A stretch of 64,000 nt of DNA from an uncultured Myxococcales bacterium (GCA_903842345.1 CAIMLR010000027.1:124001-188000); one strand, 5' to 3'. Positions 53,801-63,361 are shown, counted from the first letter of the stretch. Notes: a model not told the origin generated them from the letters alone. Numbers and translations: made by a program.

Positions 53801-56425
53801 CTACGGCGGATCGAGGATCGACGGCGTCGGGTCGGCGGCGTGGGTATTGCCAATCGCCTGATGGGCATCCCGGTCCAGCTCCTTGGACAGCGCCAACGCG
53901 CCCGCGTGGCGGGGCGCGCTTGCGAGGAGCTCATCGACCAACTGCCGCGTTTCGTCGCGCAGGCCCAGGTTCATGCACGTGGTCGCGAGCGCAAACGTGA
54001 TGTCCGGATAGTCCGGGGCAAAACCGTGGGCGCGGCGGAACGCTTCCAGCGCATCTTCCTGACGATTCAACTGCAGCGCGATCCGGCCTTTGCTGAACCA
54101 GAAGAATGCGGCGTGGCTGGTGTACGCCTGCATGAACGGCCCGCGGGCGTTGAGGTACGTGAGCGCTTCGTCCGGTCGGTTGGCGGCGATGACCGCGTCG
54201 ATGGCGCCGCGGCACGCCGGCCAGGAGTTCGGCAGGTTCTTGCAGACTTCGCGGAACAAGTGGAAAGCCTGGTAGTGCTTTCCGGCGCCTTCCAGCAGCT
54301 GCGCTTCCAGTTGGTAGCCGAGCAGCCGCGTGCTCTTGTTGGCCAGCAGGTTCGCGGCGATGCGGCGTGCGGGCTCCAAATTACCGCGGGCCATGTACAG
54401 CTGGCCGCGCGTCAGCTCAATGGCGAAGATCCGGTTGGGCTGGCTCTGCCGCAGCGCCAGCGCGACGCGCTCCACAAGTTCTGGATGTTTTTCGACGAGG
54501 AAATCGGCAACGCGACCGCTCTGGTCGTCACCGCGCGGAATCACGTCTACGAGCACGGCTTCCGCGGCGCGCGATTGCATGCACAGGCGCATGGCGCGGC
54601 GCACGATGTCGTCGTCCTGATCCAGCAGCCAGCGCAAGTCGTCGGCGGCGACCTTGGCCTGACCGAGCTCCAGATGGGCGGCAAAGCGGAACAGGTGCGC
54701 ATGCGCGCTGCCCGGTCGCAATTGCACCGCGCGGTCAAAGGCCTTGGCGGCGCGATCAAACTGGCGGGCGTCAAACAGCTTGCGGCCGTACAGGTAGAAC
54801 GCGTGGTGATCCGCCTTGAAGCGCGCGGCAACGAGCGCCCGCGTGCTTTCGATGCTCTCGCCGTGGAGCACGGCTTCCGCGTTGCGGGTCATCGCGTTCA
54901 GCGACTTGGCGAGCAGGCCACCCGCTACGGCGAGCGCCAGCGTGGCGGCGATGAGCACGCGGCGGAACGTCGGCATGCGCTGCGCGTCCATGTTCTCGCG
55001 ACCGCCGCGCGGACCCAGCGCGCGTTCGCACGCCGTCGAAAGGGCGACAAACGGCAGCAGGCCGCCCAGCAACTGCAGGGAAAAGTCGACGAAATTGGCG
55101 ACGACCATCACGGTCGTGGCGATGATGAAGCCGGGCGCTTGCGGCACATCGGCGCGGCGCCGGACGTGGTCGAGCAGCGCGTAGCCCAGCCCGAGCAGGA
55201 ACAGCAGGCCGCCGATAACGCCAAAGGAAAAGACGCTATCGAGGACGATGTTCTCGGCGAAATCAATGCGCTTGTTGCCCCACGCCGGGTCCATGCCCGC
55301 GAGCACGGGCAGGCCGCCGGGACCCGCGCCCGTCAGCCACGTTGCGCGCAGGAGCGAGGTCGCGCCCAGCTTGCCGCCCTTCATGCCGATCATGTGGGCC
55401 ATGCTCGTGGCTTTCTGGCTGTCGGCCGAGTCCGAGAATTCGTTGTCGATCGCTGGCAACGCGACGATCGCCGCGACGAGGGCGACGGACGCGACGAGGA
55501 CGGCGGTCCGGATGATCGCGGCGCGCTGGATCTCGCGCTGATCGGTGCGCCGGCCCTTGACGAAGCCCGGCCGCATGAACAGGGTCATCGTCATCACGAG
55601 GCACATCGCAATGATGCCGCCGCGCGAGCCCACTTCAAGCACCACGAACGCGAGGATCAGCGCCAGCGTGCCGAACACCGTCTGCCATCGCGGATTGATC
55701 GCCAACCGCATGCGGCTCAAGCCCATGGCGATGCCGAGGTTGAGGAGCGCGGCTTCCTGGTTGGGATTGACGAAACAGAGGTGGCTGAGCCGAATGGACA
55801 GGCCGCCGGGGATGAAGTCCGTGAGCGGCGCCGTGTACGCGCAAATCCACGCGAGGCCGCTGGCCACCGCCGCGCCGAGGACAATGTTGCTGGTCCAGTG
55901 GATCGCGCGCCGGCCGTCATGACCCGACAGGGCGATGCTGCCGAGCAAGGTGAGGAGGGCGCCCAGCAGATAGACCGCCCCCTGCAGCGCCGCATCGCCG
56001 GGCGCCAGCGCCAACGGCAGGAATGCGACCGGCGGCAGTCCAAGCGCGGCGTTGCCCAGGTCAGAGATCTCCACGGCCTTGGGCTGCAACAAGGCCACGA
56101 CCGCGTGCGGCAACGGCAGCAGTTGCAGCGCGACAAATCCGCCGAGCCCGAGCCACAGAAGTCCCAGCAGCAGGCGCGGCGGCTTGTTGGGCACCGCGAT
56201 CGCCGCCGCCGGCAGGGCCGCGACCATCAGGACCCAGACGGCCATGACCGCCGTCCACGACGCGCCGCCGCTGCTCAACGCCGCCACCAGGATGGCCAGC
56301 GCCAAGAGCGCACGGAGCACCATGCGGGCGGCGTGGCGACTCTTGCGCGACTCGTCCCGGTCAAGTTTGACGCGTTCGCGAATGCGGGCCGTGGGCGGCG
56401 ACGGTGGGGCGGGCGATTCAGTCAA
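53801..56425 (-). CDS. O-antigen-ligase-like membrane protein with C-terminal TPR domain
   Basis: 874 residues. After a charged N-terminus, about 12 membrane helices (about 35-525) include the Wzy/WaaL-like region SHLCFVNPNQEAALLNLGIAM and VLEVGSRGGIIAMCLVMTM. A large periplasmic loop contains ATSLLRATWLTGAGPGGLPV. Residues about 540-860 are tetratricopeptide-like helices (DARQFDRAAKAFDRAVQLRP, QEDALEAFRRAHGFAPDYPD). O-antigen ligase-TPR fusions are known in glycan ligases and protein O-glycosylation. The acceptor is unknown. It lies 60 nt after the transaldolase-family gene. Confidence 0.85.
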   Translation of the reverse strand: MTESPAPPSPPTARIRERVKLDRDESRKSRHAARMVLRALLALAILVAALSSGGASWTAVMAVWVLMVAALPAAAIAVPNKPPRLLLGLLWLGLGGFVALQLLPLPHAVVALLQPKAVEISDLGNAALGLPPVAFLPLALAPGDAALQGAVYLLGALLTLLGSIALSGHDGRRAIHWTSNIVLGAAVASGLAWICAYTAPLTDFIPGGLSIRLSHLCFVNPNQEAALLNLGIAMGLSRMRLAINPRWQTVFGTLALILAFVVLEVGSRGGIIAMCLVMTMTLFMRPGFVKGRRTDQREIQRAAIIRTAVLVASVALVAAIVALPAIDNEFSDSADSQKATSMAHMIGMKGGKLGATSLLRATWLTGAGPGGLPVLAGMDPAWGNKRIDFAENIVLDSVFSFGVIGGLLFLLGLGYALLDHVRRRADVPQAPGFIIATTVMVVANFVDFSLQLLGGLLPFVALSTACERALGPRGGRENMDAQRMPTFRRVLIAATLALAVAGGLLAKSLNAMTRNAEAVLHGESIESTRALVAARFKADHHAFYLYGRKLFDARQFDRAAKAFDRAVQLRPGSAHAHLFRFAAHLELGQAKVAADDLRWLLDQDDDIVRRAMRLCMQSRAAEAVLVDVIPRGDDQSGRVADFLVEKHPELVERVALALRQSQPNRIFAIELTRGQLYMARGNLEPARRIAANLLANKSTRLLGYQLEAQLLEGAGKHYQAFHLFREVCKNLPNSWPACRGAIDAVIAANRPDEALTYLNARGPFMQAYTSHAAFFWFSKGRIALQLNRQEDALEAFRRAHGFAPDYPDITFALATTCMNLGLRDETRQLVDELLASAPRHAGALALSKELDRDAHQAIGNTHAADPTPSILDPP

Positions 56426-56485
56426 GCGATCTGGCTCCGGATGCAGGTCGGGCGCACTGGCGCGCGTCAGGGCAGGCGCGATGGC

Positions 56486-57130
56486 CTAGGCGGGAACCTT
56501 TGCCCAATCCTTCAGGAACTGCTCATTGCCGCGGTCCGTCAACGGGTGATTGAACAGCATGTCCAGCACGTTGAACGGCACCGTGCACACATCCGCGCCC
56601 AGCTTGGCGGCTTTGAGCACGTGGACCGGATTGCGCACGGACGCCACAAGGACCTGGGTCTTGTAGCCGTAATTCCGGTAGATCTGGACGATGTCCGCGA
56701 TGAGCGCCATGCCGTCCTCGCTGATGTCGTCCAGACGGCCAACGAACGGCGAAATGTACGTGGCGCCCGCCTTGGCGGCGAGCAACGCCTGATTGGCCGA
56801 GAAGCACAGCGTGACGTTGGTCTTGATGCCCTTGTCCGACAGCGCCTTGCAGACCGCGATGCCTTCGCGCGTCAACGGCAACTTCACGACGACCTGCGGC
56901 CCTTCCGCCGCCAGCTCCAGGCCCTGGGCGAGCATGCCGTCAAAGTCCATCTTCGTGCATTCGAGCGACACGGGACCTTTGACGAGGTCGAGGATCTCGC
57001 GCTTCACGTCGTCAAACCGCCGACCGGTCTTGGCGACGAGCGACGGATTGGTCGTGACGCCATCCAGGATGCCCCACGCAAGGGCTTTCTTGATCTCTTC
57101 AATGTGGGCGGTATCGACAAAAAACTTCAC
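56486..57130 (-). CDS. Transaldolase / fructose-6-phosphate aldolase family enzyme
   Basis: 214 residues from GTG 57130 with a GGAGG site. It belongs to the short TalC/MipB subfamily: [34 protein letters not shown], the Schiff-base Lys in [30 protein letters not shown] and [15 protein letters not shown]. Short members act either as transaldolase or as fructose-6-phosphate aldolase, and sequence alone does not settle which here. It could share the pentose-phosphate pathway with rpe at 43006. It lies 69 nt after the Ser/Thr kinase gene. Confidence 0.93.
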   Translation of the reverse strand: MKFFVDTAHIEEIKKALAWGILDGVTTNPSLVAKTGRRFDDVKREILDLVKGPVSLECTKMDFDGMLAQGLELAAEGPQVVVKLPLTREGIAVCKALSDKGIKTNVTLCFSANQALLAAKAGATYISPFVGRLDDISEDGMALIADIVQIYRNYGYKTQVLVASVRNPVHVLKAAKLGADVCTVPFNVLDMLFNHPLTDRGNEQFLKDWAKVPA

Positions 57131-57199
57131 AGGGCCTCCGGTCAGAATCGGGCGCGACGGCTTTGGATGCCTGTTGCGCGGGTTGAGATCAACAGTTCG

Positions 57200-58486
57200 C
57201 TACGATTTGTGCACAAAGAACCACGCGGCGAGCGCACCGATAGCGAGCGCGGCGACGCCAGCCAGAATCAGCGGCAGTCGGCTCTTCTCGTTCTTGGCGA
57301 CGGTCACCCTGGATTGGGACACCGGCTCGCCGAGCGTCTCTAGGCGATCCGCCAGCGCCGACAGGCCCGCGTCCGCCGCCAGATCGTCCAGCGGCGCGCC
57401 AGAGAGGCGGTCGAGCAGCGACGTGACGTCGACCTTCGACACCGACGGCGACGCCAGGTCGCTTGGCCGCAGCGGCACCTGGCCCAGCGTGGCGTCCAGC
57501 TTGCCCACCCGCATCTGCTCCTGCATTTCCGCGCGCAGCAGCGTTGCCACGTCCAGCAGTTGCACTTCTGACTGCTCCTCCAGGCTGTGCAGGAAGCCCG
57601 CAAGGTCGGCCTGCGTCACGCGCAGGTTGTGCTTGAAGAGGTAGGTCGCCAGTTCCTGTTCCAGCTCGCGCGCCGATTGGAAACGCCGCTTGGGATTCTT
57701 GGTCAGCGCCCGCAGCACCACGGCGTCGAGTTCCGCGTCGACATCGCGGCGCAGCGTCGACGGCTTGGGCACGTCGCCCGCCTTGACGAGATCCACCGTC
57801 TCCAGGTCCGTCTTGCCGGCGAACAGCTTGCGGGCGCACAGCAGCTCCCACAGGATGATCCCGGCGGAATAGATGTCCGCGCGCGGATCGGCCGGCTTGC
57901 CATCGACCACTTCTGGCGACAGGTAGCTGAACTTGCCCTTGACGACGCCGGCGTCGGAAATCTGCACATTGGACGCCGCGCGCGCCAAGCCAAAGTCCGT
58001 CAGCTTGACTTCACCTTGCTTGGACACAAGCACGTTCGGCGGCGAAACGTCGCGGTGGACGATGCCCAGCGACTTGCCATCGGGCCCGGCTTTCTCGTGC
58101 GCGTAGGCCAAAGCGCGAGCGAGCTCCGCGATGAGAAAGCAGGCAATCGGGATGGGAATCGGCCGGCCCTGGTCGAGCGCGCGCTGCATCATCCGCCGCA
58201 GATTGCCGCCGTCGACGTACTCCATGGCGATGAAGTAGGTGTCGTCGACCTGGCCGATGTCGTAGATCTGCACGACGTTCGCCTGATTCAGCGACATCGA
58301 AAGACGCGCCTCATCCAGGAACATCGTGACGAACTTTGGGTCGCGACAGAGGGACGGCAGGATCCGCTTGATCGCAACCGGCTTCTCAAAGCCTTCGATT
58401 GAAATCGCCACGCCGCGATAGATTTCCGCCATGCCGCCGGCGTCAATCTTGTCGATGATGCGATAGCGTTGATGGACGGAAGCCAT
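57200..58486 (-). CDS. Membrane-anchored Ser/Thr protein kinase
   Basis: 428 residues from ATG 58486. Kinase core about 8-270: Gly-loop IDAGGMAEIYRG, the VAIK Lys in PVAIKRILPSL, catalytic loop VHRDVSPPNVLVS, DFG in LTDFGLARAAS, and SYLSPEVVDGKPADPRADIY. All key residues are present. A helical linker (about 290-400) precedes a single C-terminal membrane helix (LPLILAGVAALAIGALAAWF) with only a few residues beyond it. The kinase therefore faces the cytosol with essentially no sensor domain outside. The catalytic loop HRDVSP.N is common in myxobacterial kinases. Substrates are unknown. Confidence 0.94.
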   Translation of the reverse strand: MASVHQRYRIIDKIDAGGMAEIYRGVAISIEGFEKPVAIKRILPSLCRDPKFVTMFLDEARLSMSLNQANVVQIYDIGQVDDTYFIAMEYVDGGNLRRMMQRALDQGRPIPIPIACFLIAELARALAYAHEKAGPDGKSLGIVHRDVSPPNVLVSKQGEVKLTDFGLARAASNVQISDAGVVKGKFSYLSPEVVDGKPADPRADIYSAGIILWELLCARKLFAGKTDLETVDLVKAGDVPKPSTLRRDVDAELDAVVLRALTKNPKRRFQSARELEQELATYLFKHNLRVTQADLAGFLHSLEEQSEVQLLDVATLLRAEMQEQMRVGKLDATLGQVPLRPSDLASPSVSKVDVTSLLDRLSGAPLDDLAADAGLSALADRLETLGEPVSQSRVTVAKNEKSRLPLILAGVAALAIGALAAWFFVHKS

Positions 58487-58517
58487 GATCAACCGGCGGG
58501 CAGAACGGCCCGGTCGG

Positions 58518-58546
58518 AGTATGCCGTGACGAGGCAGGGTTGGGAA
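58518..58546 (-). promoter_or_regulatory. Probable promoter of the Ser/Thr kinase gene
   Basis: Minus strand: TTCCCA (58546-58541), a 17-nt spacer and CATACT (58523-58518), 31 nt before the ATG at 58486. Confidence 0.45.
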
Positions 58547-58711
58547 GTGCAGCCGCGAACGACTGATCCTTTCGCGGTTGGCCGGCAACCAAGCAATGGG
58601 GTGCCGGGTGCGCGCCTCTTTGTCTTGACCCGGAAACGCGCCGCGCGCAACCTGCGCGTCCGGCCACCGGGCACAACGCCCGCCTTGGGCTGCGCGGAGT
58701 TCACCGGTACG

Positions 58712-60088
58712 ATGCAAGCTGTAGTCTCGCCAATCCTCGACCGCGCACCCGTCAAGGCGGGTCCCAACTTCGGTCTCGTCGCGGTCATCCTGCTCGCCTT
58801 GGCCATTTGCCTGGGCCTGGCGATCGCTGTTGACCCCGCTATCGCCTACCTCGCGGTCGTTGCCGTTGCCGGCCCCGCGGTCGCCTACTACGTGGTGTCG
58901 CGGCCCAGCGTCGCGGTCGCCGTTGCGCTGGCCAGCCATGCGTGGGCGGTCGAGCTTGCCGGTCCGTATCTGACGCCTTTCAAGATTGCGGGCGTCCTCG
59001 CACTTTTCGTCGTGGCGCGGGACATTGTGCAGAAGCATCGCGTCCATCCCGTGCCCAAGTGGTTCGCCGCTGGCATGGTGGCGCTGCTGCTGCTGGTGGC
59101 GACGAGCGAGCTGTTGGCCGAATACGAGGGCTCCATTGCGCCGTTCTTCGAGTTCGGCGGAACGTTGGTCGTGTTTCTGCTCCTGACGCAGACGATCCTG
59201 ACCTCTGAAGACATCCGGACTTTCTCACGCGTCTACGCCATCAACTTGCTCCTCACGTTTGCCTCCGTCTGGCGCGAAGTCGGCTGGGCTGCGCTCGGCG
59301 AGTCCGGCACGCGCGCGTCCGGCATTTGCGGCCAGCCCAACGTGCTCGGCAATCACTTGGCGATGTCGCTGCCCTTTGCTCTGGCGCTGCTGCTCGACCG
59401 CAAAGCGTCGATGCCGTGGCGGCTCTTGGGCCTGTTCGCGGCGCTTGGATCTGCCTACGGCGAATGGGGCGCGGCGTCCCGCGGCGGCACGATTGGCTAC
59501 ATGTTCGCGCTCTTCACGTTTGCGCTGCTCGCGCCGCGGCGACCGACGGTTCGGGTCACAGCGGTTGTCGTTGCCGTGCTCGCCGCGATGGCGTTCTCGG
59601 GCTTTTCGCCCAAGTCTTTCTCGCGCGTGACGGAGACGTTCGACGGCAGCACGGACATCGAGACCGCCACCTCCGAGCGGGCGCTCCACGCGCGCATCGG
59701 CGCCGACATGTTGCCGCGTCACCCGTTTCTCGGTTTTGGCATTACCGCATTCGGCTACGAGCGGTCGCGCTATTCCGGCACCCTCGGTGGCGCGCTCCAC
59801 TCGTCGGTGCTGGCTGTTGCCGTTTCCTACGGCGTACCGGCGCTGGCGCTCTACATCCTGCTGCAGCTGTCCGGCGTCGTCATGGTCGTGCGCAACCTGG
59901 GCAGCGGCCCCTTGCGCATCTACCACGCGGGCCTGGCATCCGCCGCGGTGGCGGCCATCACGTCTGGTCTTTCCGGTACGGAGCTGTTCCGCGCCGAACA
60001 GTGGGGCCTCGTCAGCATGTGTTACATCGCCGCACTGCGCCATCACCTGAACACCCGTCCGGGCGCTCCAGGGCAGTCGGGCGCATGA
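58712..60088 (+). CDS. O-antigen-ligase-like polytopic membrane protein
   Basis: 458 residues from ATG 58712; upstream in-frame starts precede non-membrane sequence. About 11-12 helices. The Wzy/WaaL signature region includes SGICGQPNVLGNHLAMSLPF and GEWGAASRGGTIGYMFALF. The periplasmic loop near the end of the family domain is HARIGADMLPRHPFLGFGITAF. It would polymerise or ligate lipid-linked glycans in the periplasm. No ribosome site precedes the ATG. A TTGGGC-N17-TACGAT pair (58685-58713) overlaps the start codon, so the exact start is uncertain. It shares ATGA with the acyltransferase gene. Confidence 0.83.
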   Translation: MQAVVSPILDRAPVKAGPNFGLVAVILLALAICLGLAIAVDPAIAYLAVVAVAGPAVAYYVVSRPSVAVAVALASHAWAVELAGPYLTPFKIAGVLALFVVARDIVQKHRVHPVPKWFAAGMVALLLLVATSELLAEYEGSIAPFFEFGGTLVVFLLLTQTILTSEDIRTFSRVYAINLLLTFASVWREVGWAALGESGTRASGICGQPNVLGNHLAMSLPFALALLLDRKASMPWRLLGLFAALGSAYGEWGAASRGGTIGYMFALFTFALLAPRRPTVRVTAVVVAVLAAMAFSGFSPKSFSRVTETFDGSTDIETATSERALHARIGADMLPRHPFLGFGITAFGYERSRYSGTLGGALHSSVLAVAVSYGVPALALYILLQLSGVVMVVRNLGSGPLRIYHAGLASAAVAAITSGLSGTELFRAEQWGLVSMCYIAALRHHLNTRPGAPGQSGA

Positions 60089-61149
60089 GTGCCCCGCCAT
60101 CCGCCCCCCGCGCCCGCGACGAGGCCAACGACGCGACAAAGGGTCTGTTGATCACGCTCGTCGCGCTTGGCCATTGCGCCGCAGCGCAGCGCGTCTGGCC
60201 GTGGCTGCATGCGGGTGGGCTCTACGACTTCCACGTCCTCGCCTTTCTCCTCCTGCCATTCCTGCGGCCGGCGTCCGCGTGCTCGACCCGCGTGTTCGCC
60301 GATCGCGCGGTGCGCTACCTCGTGCCATTTGGCGCTTTCGCCCTGCTGTCCGCCGCCGTCTGGCACGCCACGTTGCATCCGTCCGTGCCCTGGTACGCGC
60401 TTCCGCTCGCCTTGATTCGGGGCGACGTGGGCGCGCTTGCCCAAGGCGTGGGTTTCACGTTCCTCTGGTTCATGCCGTGCCTGCTGTCCCTGACCGTCCT
60501 GCGGTCGCTGTTCGCCGCGGCGCGCCAGCCGGTGCGCGCCCTCCTCGTCCTCGCGCTGTTGGCGGTGCATGGGCTGTTGGCGGGGTGTTCCCTGCCGCTG
60601 CCGCTCAATCCGCTGCCCGCGCTCTTTGCCCTGCCGTTGGGCTGGGCCGTCGGGGCCCTGGCGCCCTGGCAACGGGGCCGCTGGCTCTTCCTCGCCGTCG
60701 CCCTCGCGTGTGGCGCGATCGCCGGCGTCACCGTCGACCACATCAACGTCGCCTCGCTCAGCCTGCCGGACTGGCACGCGCCCGATCGCCTGCTGCTGCA
60801 CGATGTCTACGCCGTCGCTGCCACCCTCGCCGCCGTGCACTTTGGCAGCGTCCTCGCGCGCGTGCCGGGCTTGGTGCCGATCGGCCGCTACTCGCTCGTC
60901 ATCTACCTGAGCCACCAGTTTGTCCTCAAGTTCATCGAGTTCTGGTCGCAGCACCAGCCGTGGTATGCGGCGTCGGCTGGCAAAATCGCGGTGGCAGCCG
61001 TGGCCGTTCCGCTGTCGCTGCTGGCGGGGTGGGGGCTCGCGCGGCTGCTGGATCGCCCGCAAATTCGGCCCTGGATCCTGCCGCAGACGCTGCGCGATTG
61101 GCCGGTGACCGCGCGTCTGCTGCGTCCGGCGCTTGACCCGGCGCAGTAG
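60085..61149 (+). CDS. Acyltransferase-3-type membrane protein
   Basis: 354 residues, starting at the ATGA overlap with the previous gene. About nine to ten helices. The N-terminal signature DATKGLLITLVALGHCAAAQ matches the 'KG..I..V..GH' motif of acyltransferase-3 proteins, with the catalytic His. The C-terminal helices include GRYSLVIYLSHQFVLKFIEF, also typical. Such enzymes O-acetylate or succinylate surface glycans. The coupling to an O-antigen-ligase-like gene fits modification of the same polymer. Confidence 0.85.
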   Translation: MSAPPSAPRARDEANDATKGLLITLVALGHCAAAQRVWPWLHAGGLYDFHVLAFLLLPFLRPASACSTRVFADRAVRYLVPFGAFALLSAAVWHATLHPSVPWYALPLALIRGDVGALAQGVGFTFLWFMPCLLSLTVLRSLFAAARQPVRALLVLALLAVHGLLAGCSLPLPLNPLPALFALPLGWAVGALAPWQRGRWLFLAVALACGAIAGVTVDHINVASLSLPDWHAPDRLLLHDVYAVAATLAAVHFGSVLARVPGLVPIGRYSLVIYLSHQFVLKFIEFWSQHQPWYAASAGKIAVAAVAVPLSLLAGWGLARLLDRPQIRPWILPQTLRDWPVTARLLRPALDPAQ

Positions 61150-61209
61150 GTAGACTGGGTGGCGTGACACAAGTCCGACAAAATCGCCTTGCCTACACCG
61201 TTCTGCGCC

Positions 61210-61238
61210 TTGCCGTCGCGCGCTCCCGGCGGTAGGGT
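61210..61238 (+). promoter_or_regulatory. Probable promoter of the two-haem sensor gene
   Basis: TTGCCG (61210-61215), a 17-nt spacer and TAGGGT (61233-61238). Transcription would start near 61245, about 60 nt before the ATG at 61307. Confidence 0.55.
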
Positions 61239-61306
61239 AGCCGGCGTGACCGTGCGCGGTGCGATTCCCCCCGCACTGACCTGCCGGCCCATCAGGGACG
61301 TGCCGA

Positions 61307-63073
61307 ATGGCGTTCGCCTACAGCCGGATTGGCCTTCGGATTGCCCTACCCGCCGTCGTTGTCGCGCTTGGCCTGGTCGGCGCGCTTTTCTACGTGCAGC
61401 GCCGCGATGCCGCCCAACAGGGGACGGAGACGCTCGACGTCTATGCCGATCTCGTCAACCGCATCGTCCTGAGCGACTTGCGCGAGGCGATGCTGGCCAA
61501 GGATCGGCCGCGCATCCAGCGGGAATTGACGCGGTTCTCCGGAATGCAGCCGATCAAGTCGCTGCGCATCGTCGACAAGGAAGGCAAGGTCGCGTTCGCC
61601 ACCGATCCGGCGGTGCTTGGCACGACGATGCAGAAGTCGGACCCCAGCTGCGTGTCGTGTCACCAGCCCGGCATCGCGCCCCAACACCGCGCGCGGGCGC
61701 TGCGCTTTGAGTCCGCCGGCGGTGAGCGCATCTACCGCGCGGTGCAGCCGATCCTGCTGGACGAAGCCTGCCTCCATTGCCACGACCAGCCGGAAGGATC
61801 GGCGATTGGCGTCCTGCTCATCGATCTCGACGACGACGCGCTGACGGGTGCACAACAGGCCAACAGCCGCCGCACCATCTGGGCGGGCGTGCTGGCGACG
61901 CTGGCGCTGCTGGTTCTGCTCGCGGCGTTGCTCGGTCGCAACGTCGTGTTCCGGCTGCGGCACCTGCGGCATCTGCTGGACTTGCTGCGGACCGGCGCGC
62001 GGGCGACGGTCCTGTCCGTCGGCGCAGCGGATGAAATTGACGATGTGACCCGCGCCGTGCAGGCCCTGACGCTTGACCTGGATGGCCGCGTCGGCCTGGA
62101 GCGGGCCAACCGGCGGCTCGCGGGTGTGCTGGAGCGACAGGCGGGTCCGGTGCTGTTGATCGACTCCCGCGGCTGGATTGTGGCGGCCAACCGCGTGGCG
62201 ATTGGGCGTTTTGGCCAGAGCGGGTCGTCCTTGGCCGGTTGCTGGGCGCCGCAGATTCCCGGCGTGACCGCGGCGCAGCTGGCCGTTGCCCGCGATCTGG
62301 GCTGGGCGCTGCCGGATGGCGAGACCGATGGCCCGGCGCTCATGGCGTTGACGGACCCGGCGGGCGAGCGCTCGGCTGTGCTCGCGCTGTGGATGGCGCC
62401 GGAGAACGCGCAGCTGCAAACCGACTACGTGCCGTTGGCGCCGGCCAACGAGGACACGGCGTGGCAGTTGTATGGCACCGTGCTGGCGGAGTCGGTCGTG
62501 CCGGCGCCGCAGGGCGGCTCGACGGTCCTGCGTTTTGACGCGCGGCTGGGGCGCGTGCGGCGGCTGGCGGCTGACGTCGCGGCCATGGGCCGGGAAGCGC
62601 ACGATGAGCGGGAGGACGTCGACCTCAAGTCGCTGGCGCTCATCTTGCTGTGGGACTTGCGGCGGGAATCGCCGTCCGTGCGCTGGCATACGCTGCAGGA
62701 GACGACGGCGCAGACCTTTGGCGCGCGCTACCAACTCCGGGAGCTGATGCAACGCCTTGCCCGCGCAGCCGCCGAGCAAGCCCGCGCAGAAGGCCACGTG
62801 GTGCTTTTTGCCCATGAGACGGCTGGTACCGTCTTCCTGGCGGCGTGGGCAAGTCGCCCAGGGGGCCAAGTGGTGCTCGATCCCGCGGATGCACCAGCCC
62901 TCGCGCGCGCAGTCGCGGTTGCCCACGGCGGCGGCGTGGAGGTTGATCCTGCGTTTGACCTCTCTGAAACGCCTGGCTTTTCCGCGCTCAAGCTGCCCTG
63001 CGAGCCCGTGGGCACCTTGTACGTCGCGGAGCTGGCGTTGCGCCCCGCAGCGCGCACTTTCAACCGGACCTAG
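61307..63073 (+). CDS. Two-haem periplasmic sensor with HAMP, PAS-like and degenerate kinase domains
   Basis: 588 residues. An N-terminal membrane helix (about 10-30) and a second (about 191-210) flank a periplasmic domain with two c-type haem motifs, CVSCH (115-119) and CLHCH (155-159). Both fit DUF3365 / Tll0287-like sensors, and His residues nearby could be distal ligands. A HAMP region (about 212-265) follows, then a PAS-like stretch (about 277-330; PVLLIDSRGWIVAANRVAIG). The C-terminal part resembles a histidine-kinase ATPase tail (ARAVAVAHGGGVEVDP, GFSALKLP). No H-box, N-box or DxGxG is found. It probably signals redox or ligand state without autophosphorylation. It lies directly upstream of a multihaem cytochrome gene. 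Confidence 0.85.
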   Translation: MAFAYSRIGLRIALPAVVVALGLVGALFYVQRRDAAQQGTETLDVYADLVNRIVLSDLREAMLAKDRPRIQRELTRFSGMQPIKSLRIVDKEGKVAFATDPAVLGTTMQKSDPSCVSCHQPGIAPQHRARALRFESAGGERIYRAVQPILLDEACLHCHDQPEGSAIGVLLIDLDDDALTGAQQANSRRTIWAGVLATLALLVLLAALLGRNVVFRLRHLRHLLDLLRTGARATVLSVGAADEIDDVTRAVQALTLDLDGRVGLERANRRLAGVLERQAGPVLLIDSRGWIVAANRVAIGRFGQSGSSLAGCWAPQIPGVTAAQLAVARDLGWALPDGETDGPALMALTDPAGERSAVLALWMAPENAQLQTDYVPLAPANEDTAWQLYGTVLAESVVPAPQGGSTVLRFDARLGRVRRLAADVAAMGREAHDEREDVDLKSLALILLWDLRRESPSVRWHTLQETTAQTFGARYQLRELMQRLARAAAEQARAEGHVVLFAHETAGTVFLAAWASRPGGQVVLDPADAPALARAVAVAHGGGVEVDPAFDLSETPGFSALKLPCEPVGTLYVAELALRPAARTFNRT

Positions 63074-63253
63074 CATGAACCTGCCACACGACCATGGTAC
63101 GTTGACGCCATGCGGAAATGGTATGAATGCGCTCCGCGAATTGGCCTTTTTGGTGAATGTTGACGTGGCCTGCACCGCGGTACCTTGCTGGCAGGGAATC
63201 CGCTTGAAGGCGTCTGCCAACTGCAGCGTCCGGCGACTCCCGGGAGGCACACG

Positions 63254-63313
63254 ATGGCTGGCTCACACTTCAACCCGCGTCTCCGCGAAACGGCCAACCA
63301 CTCCCGGTTGTAG
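63254..63313 (+). CDS. Possible 19-codon leader peptide
   Basis: ATG 63254 has an excellent GGGAGG site (63242-63247, 6-nt spacing) and the frame stops at TAG 63311-63313. The encoded peptide, MAGSHFNPRLRETANHSRL, is basic with no hydrophobic segment. It sits 48 nt before the cytochrome start, in the otherwise empty 288-nt gap. It may be a regulatory leader or chance; length prevents any homology argument. Confidence 0.35.
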   Translation: MAGSHFNPRLRETANHSRL

Positions 63314-63347
63314 CCGCGCCCCTGAATTGGCTTGCGCCTCGTGCGCT

Positions 63348-63360
63348 GGAGGACTCCTCC
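63348..63360 (+). promoter_or_regulatory. Shine-Dalgarno hairpin of the cytochrome gene
   Basis: GGAGG-ACT-CCTCC is a perfect 5-bp stem with a 3-nt loop, ending one base before the ATG at 63362. The ribosome site GGAGGA is itself the 5' arm, so folding would hide it. Confidence 0.6.
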
Positions 63361-63361
63361 C

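Noticed and set aside
53840-57343. A 1167-codon plus-strand frame opposite the O-antigen-ligase/TPR and transaldolase genes
   Set aside because: It spans two clearly conserved minus-strand genes and their gap and is Arg/Gln/His-rich, as expected for an antisense frame.
61164-61235. A 23-codon GTG frame preceded by TAGACT, as a further leaderless gene
   Set aside because: No -35 box at the right distance, a GTG start and no sequence feature; it also ends inside the promoter of the two-haem sensor.
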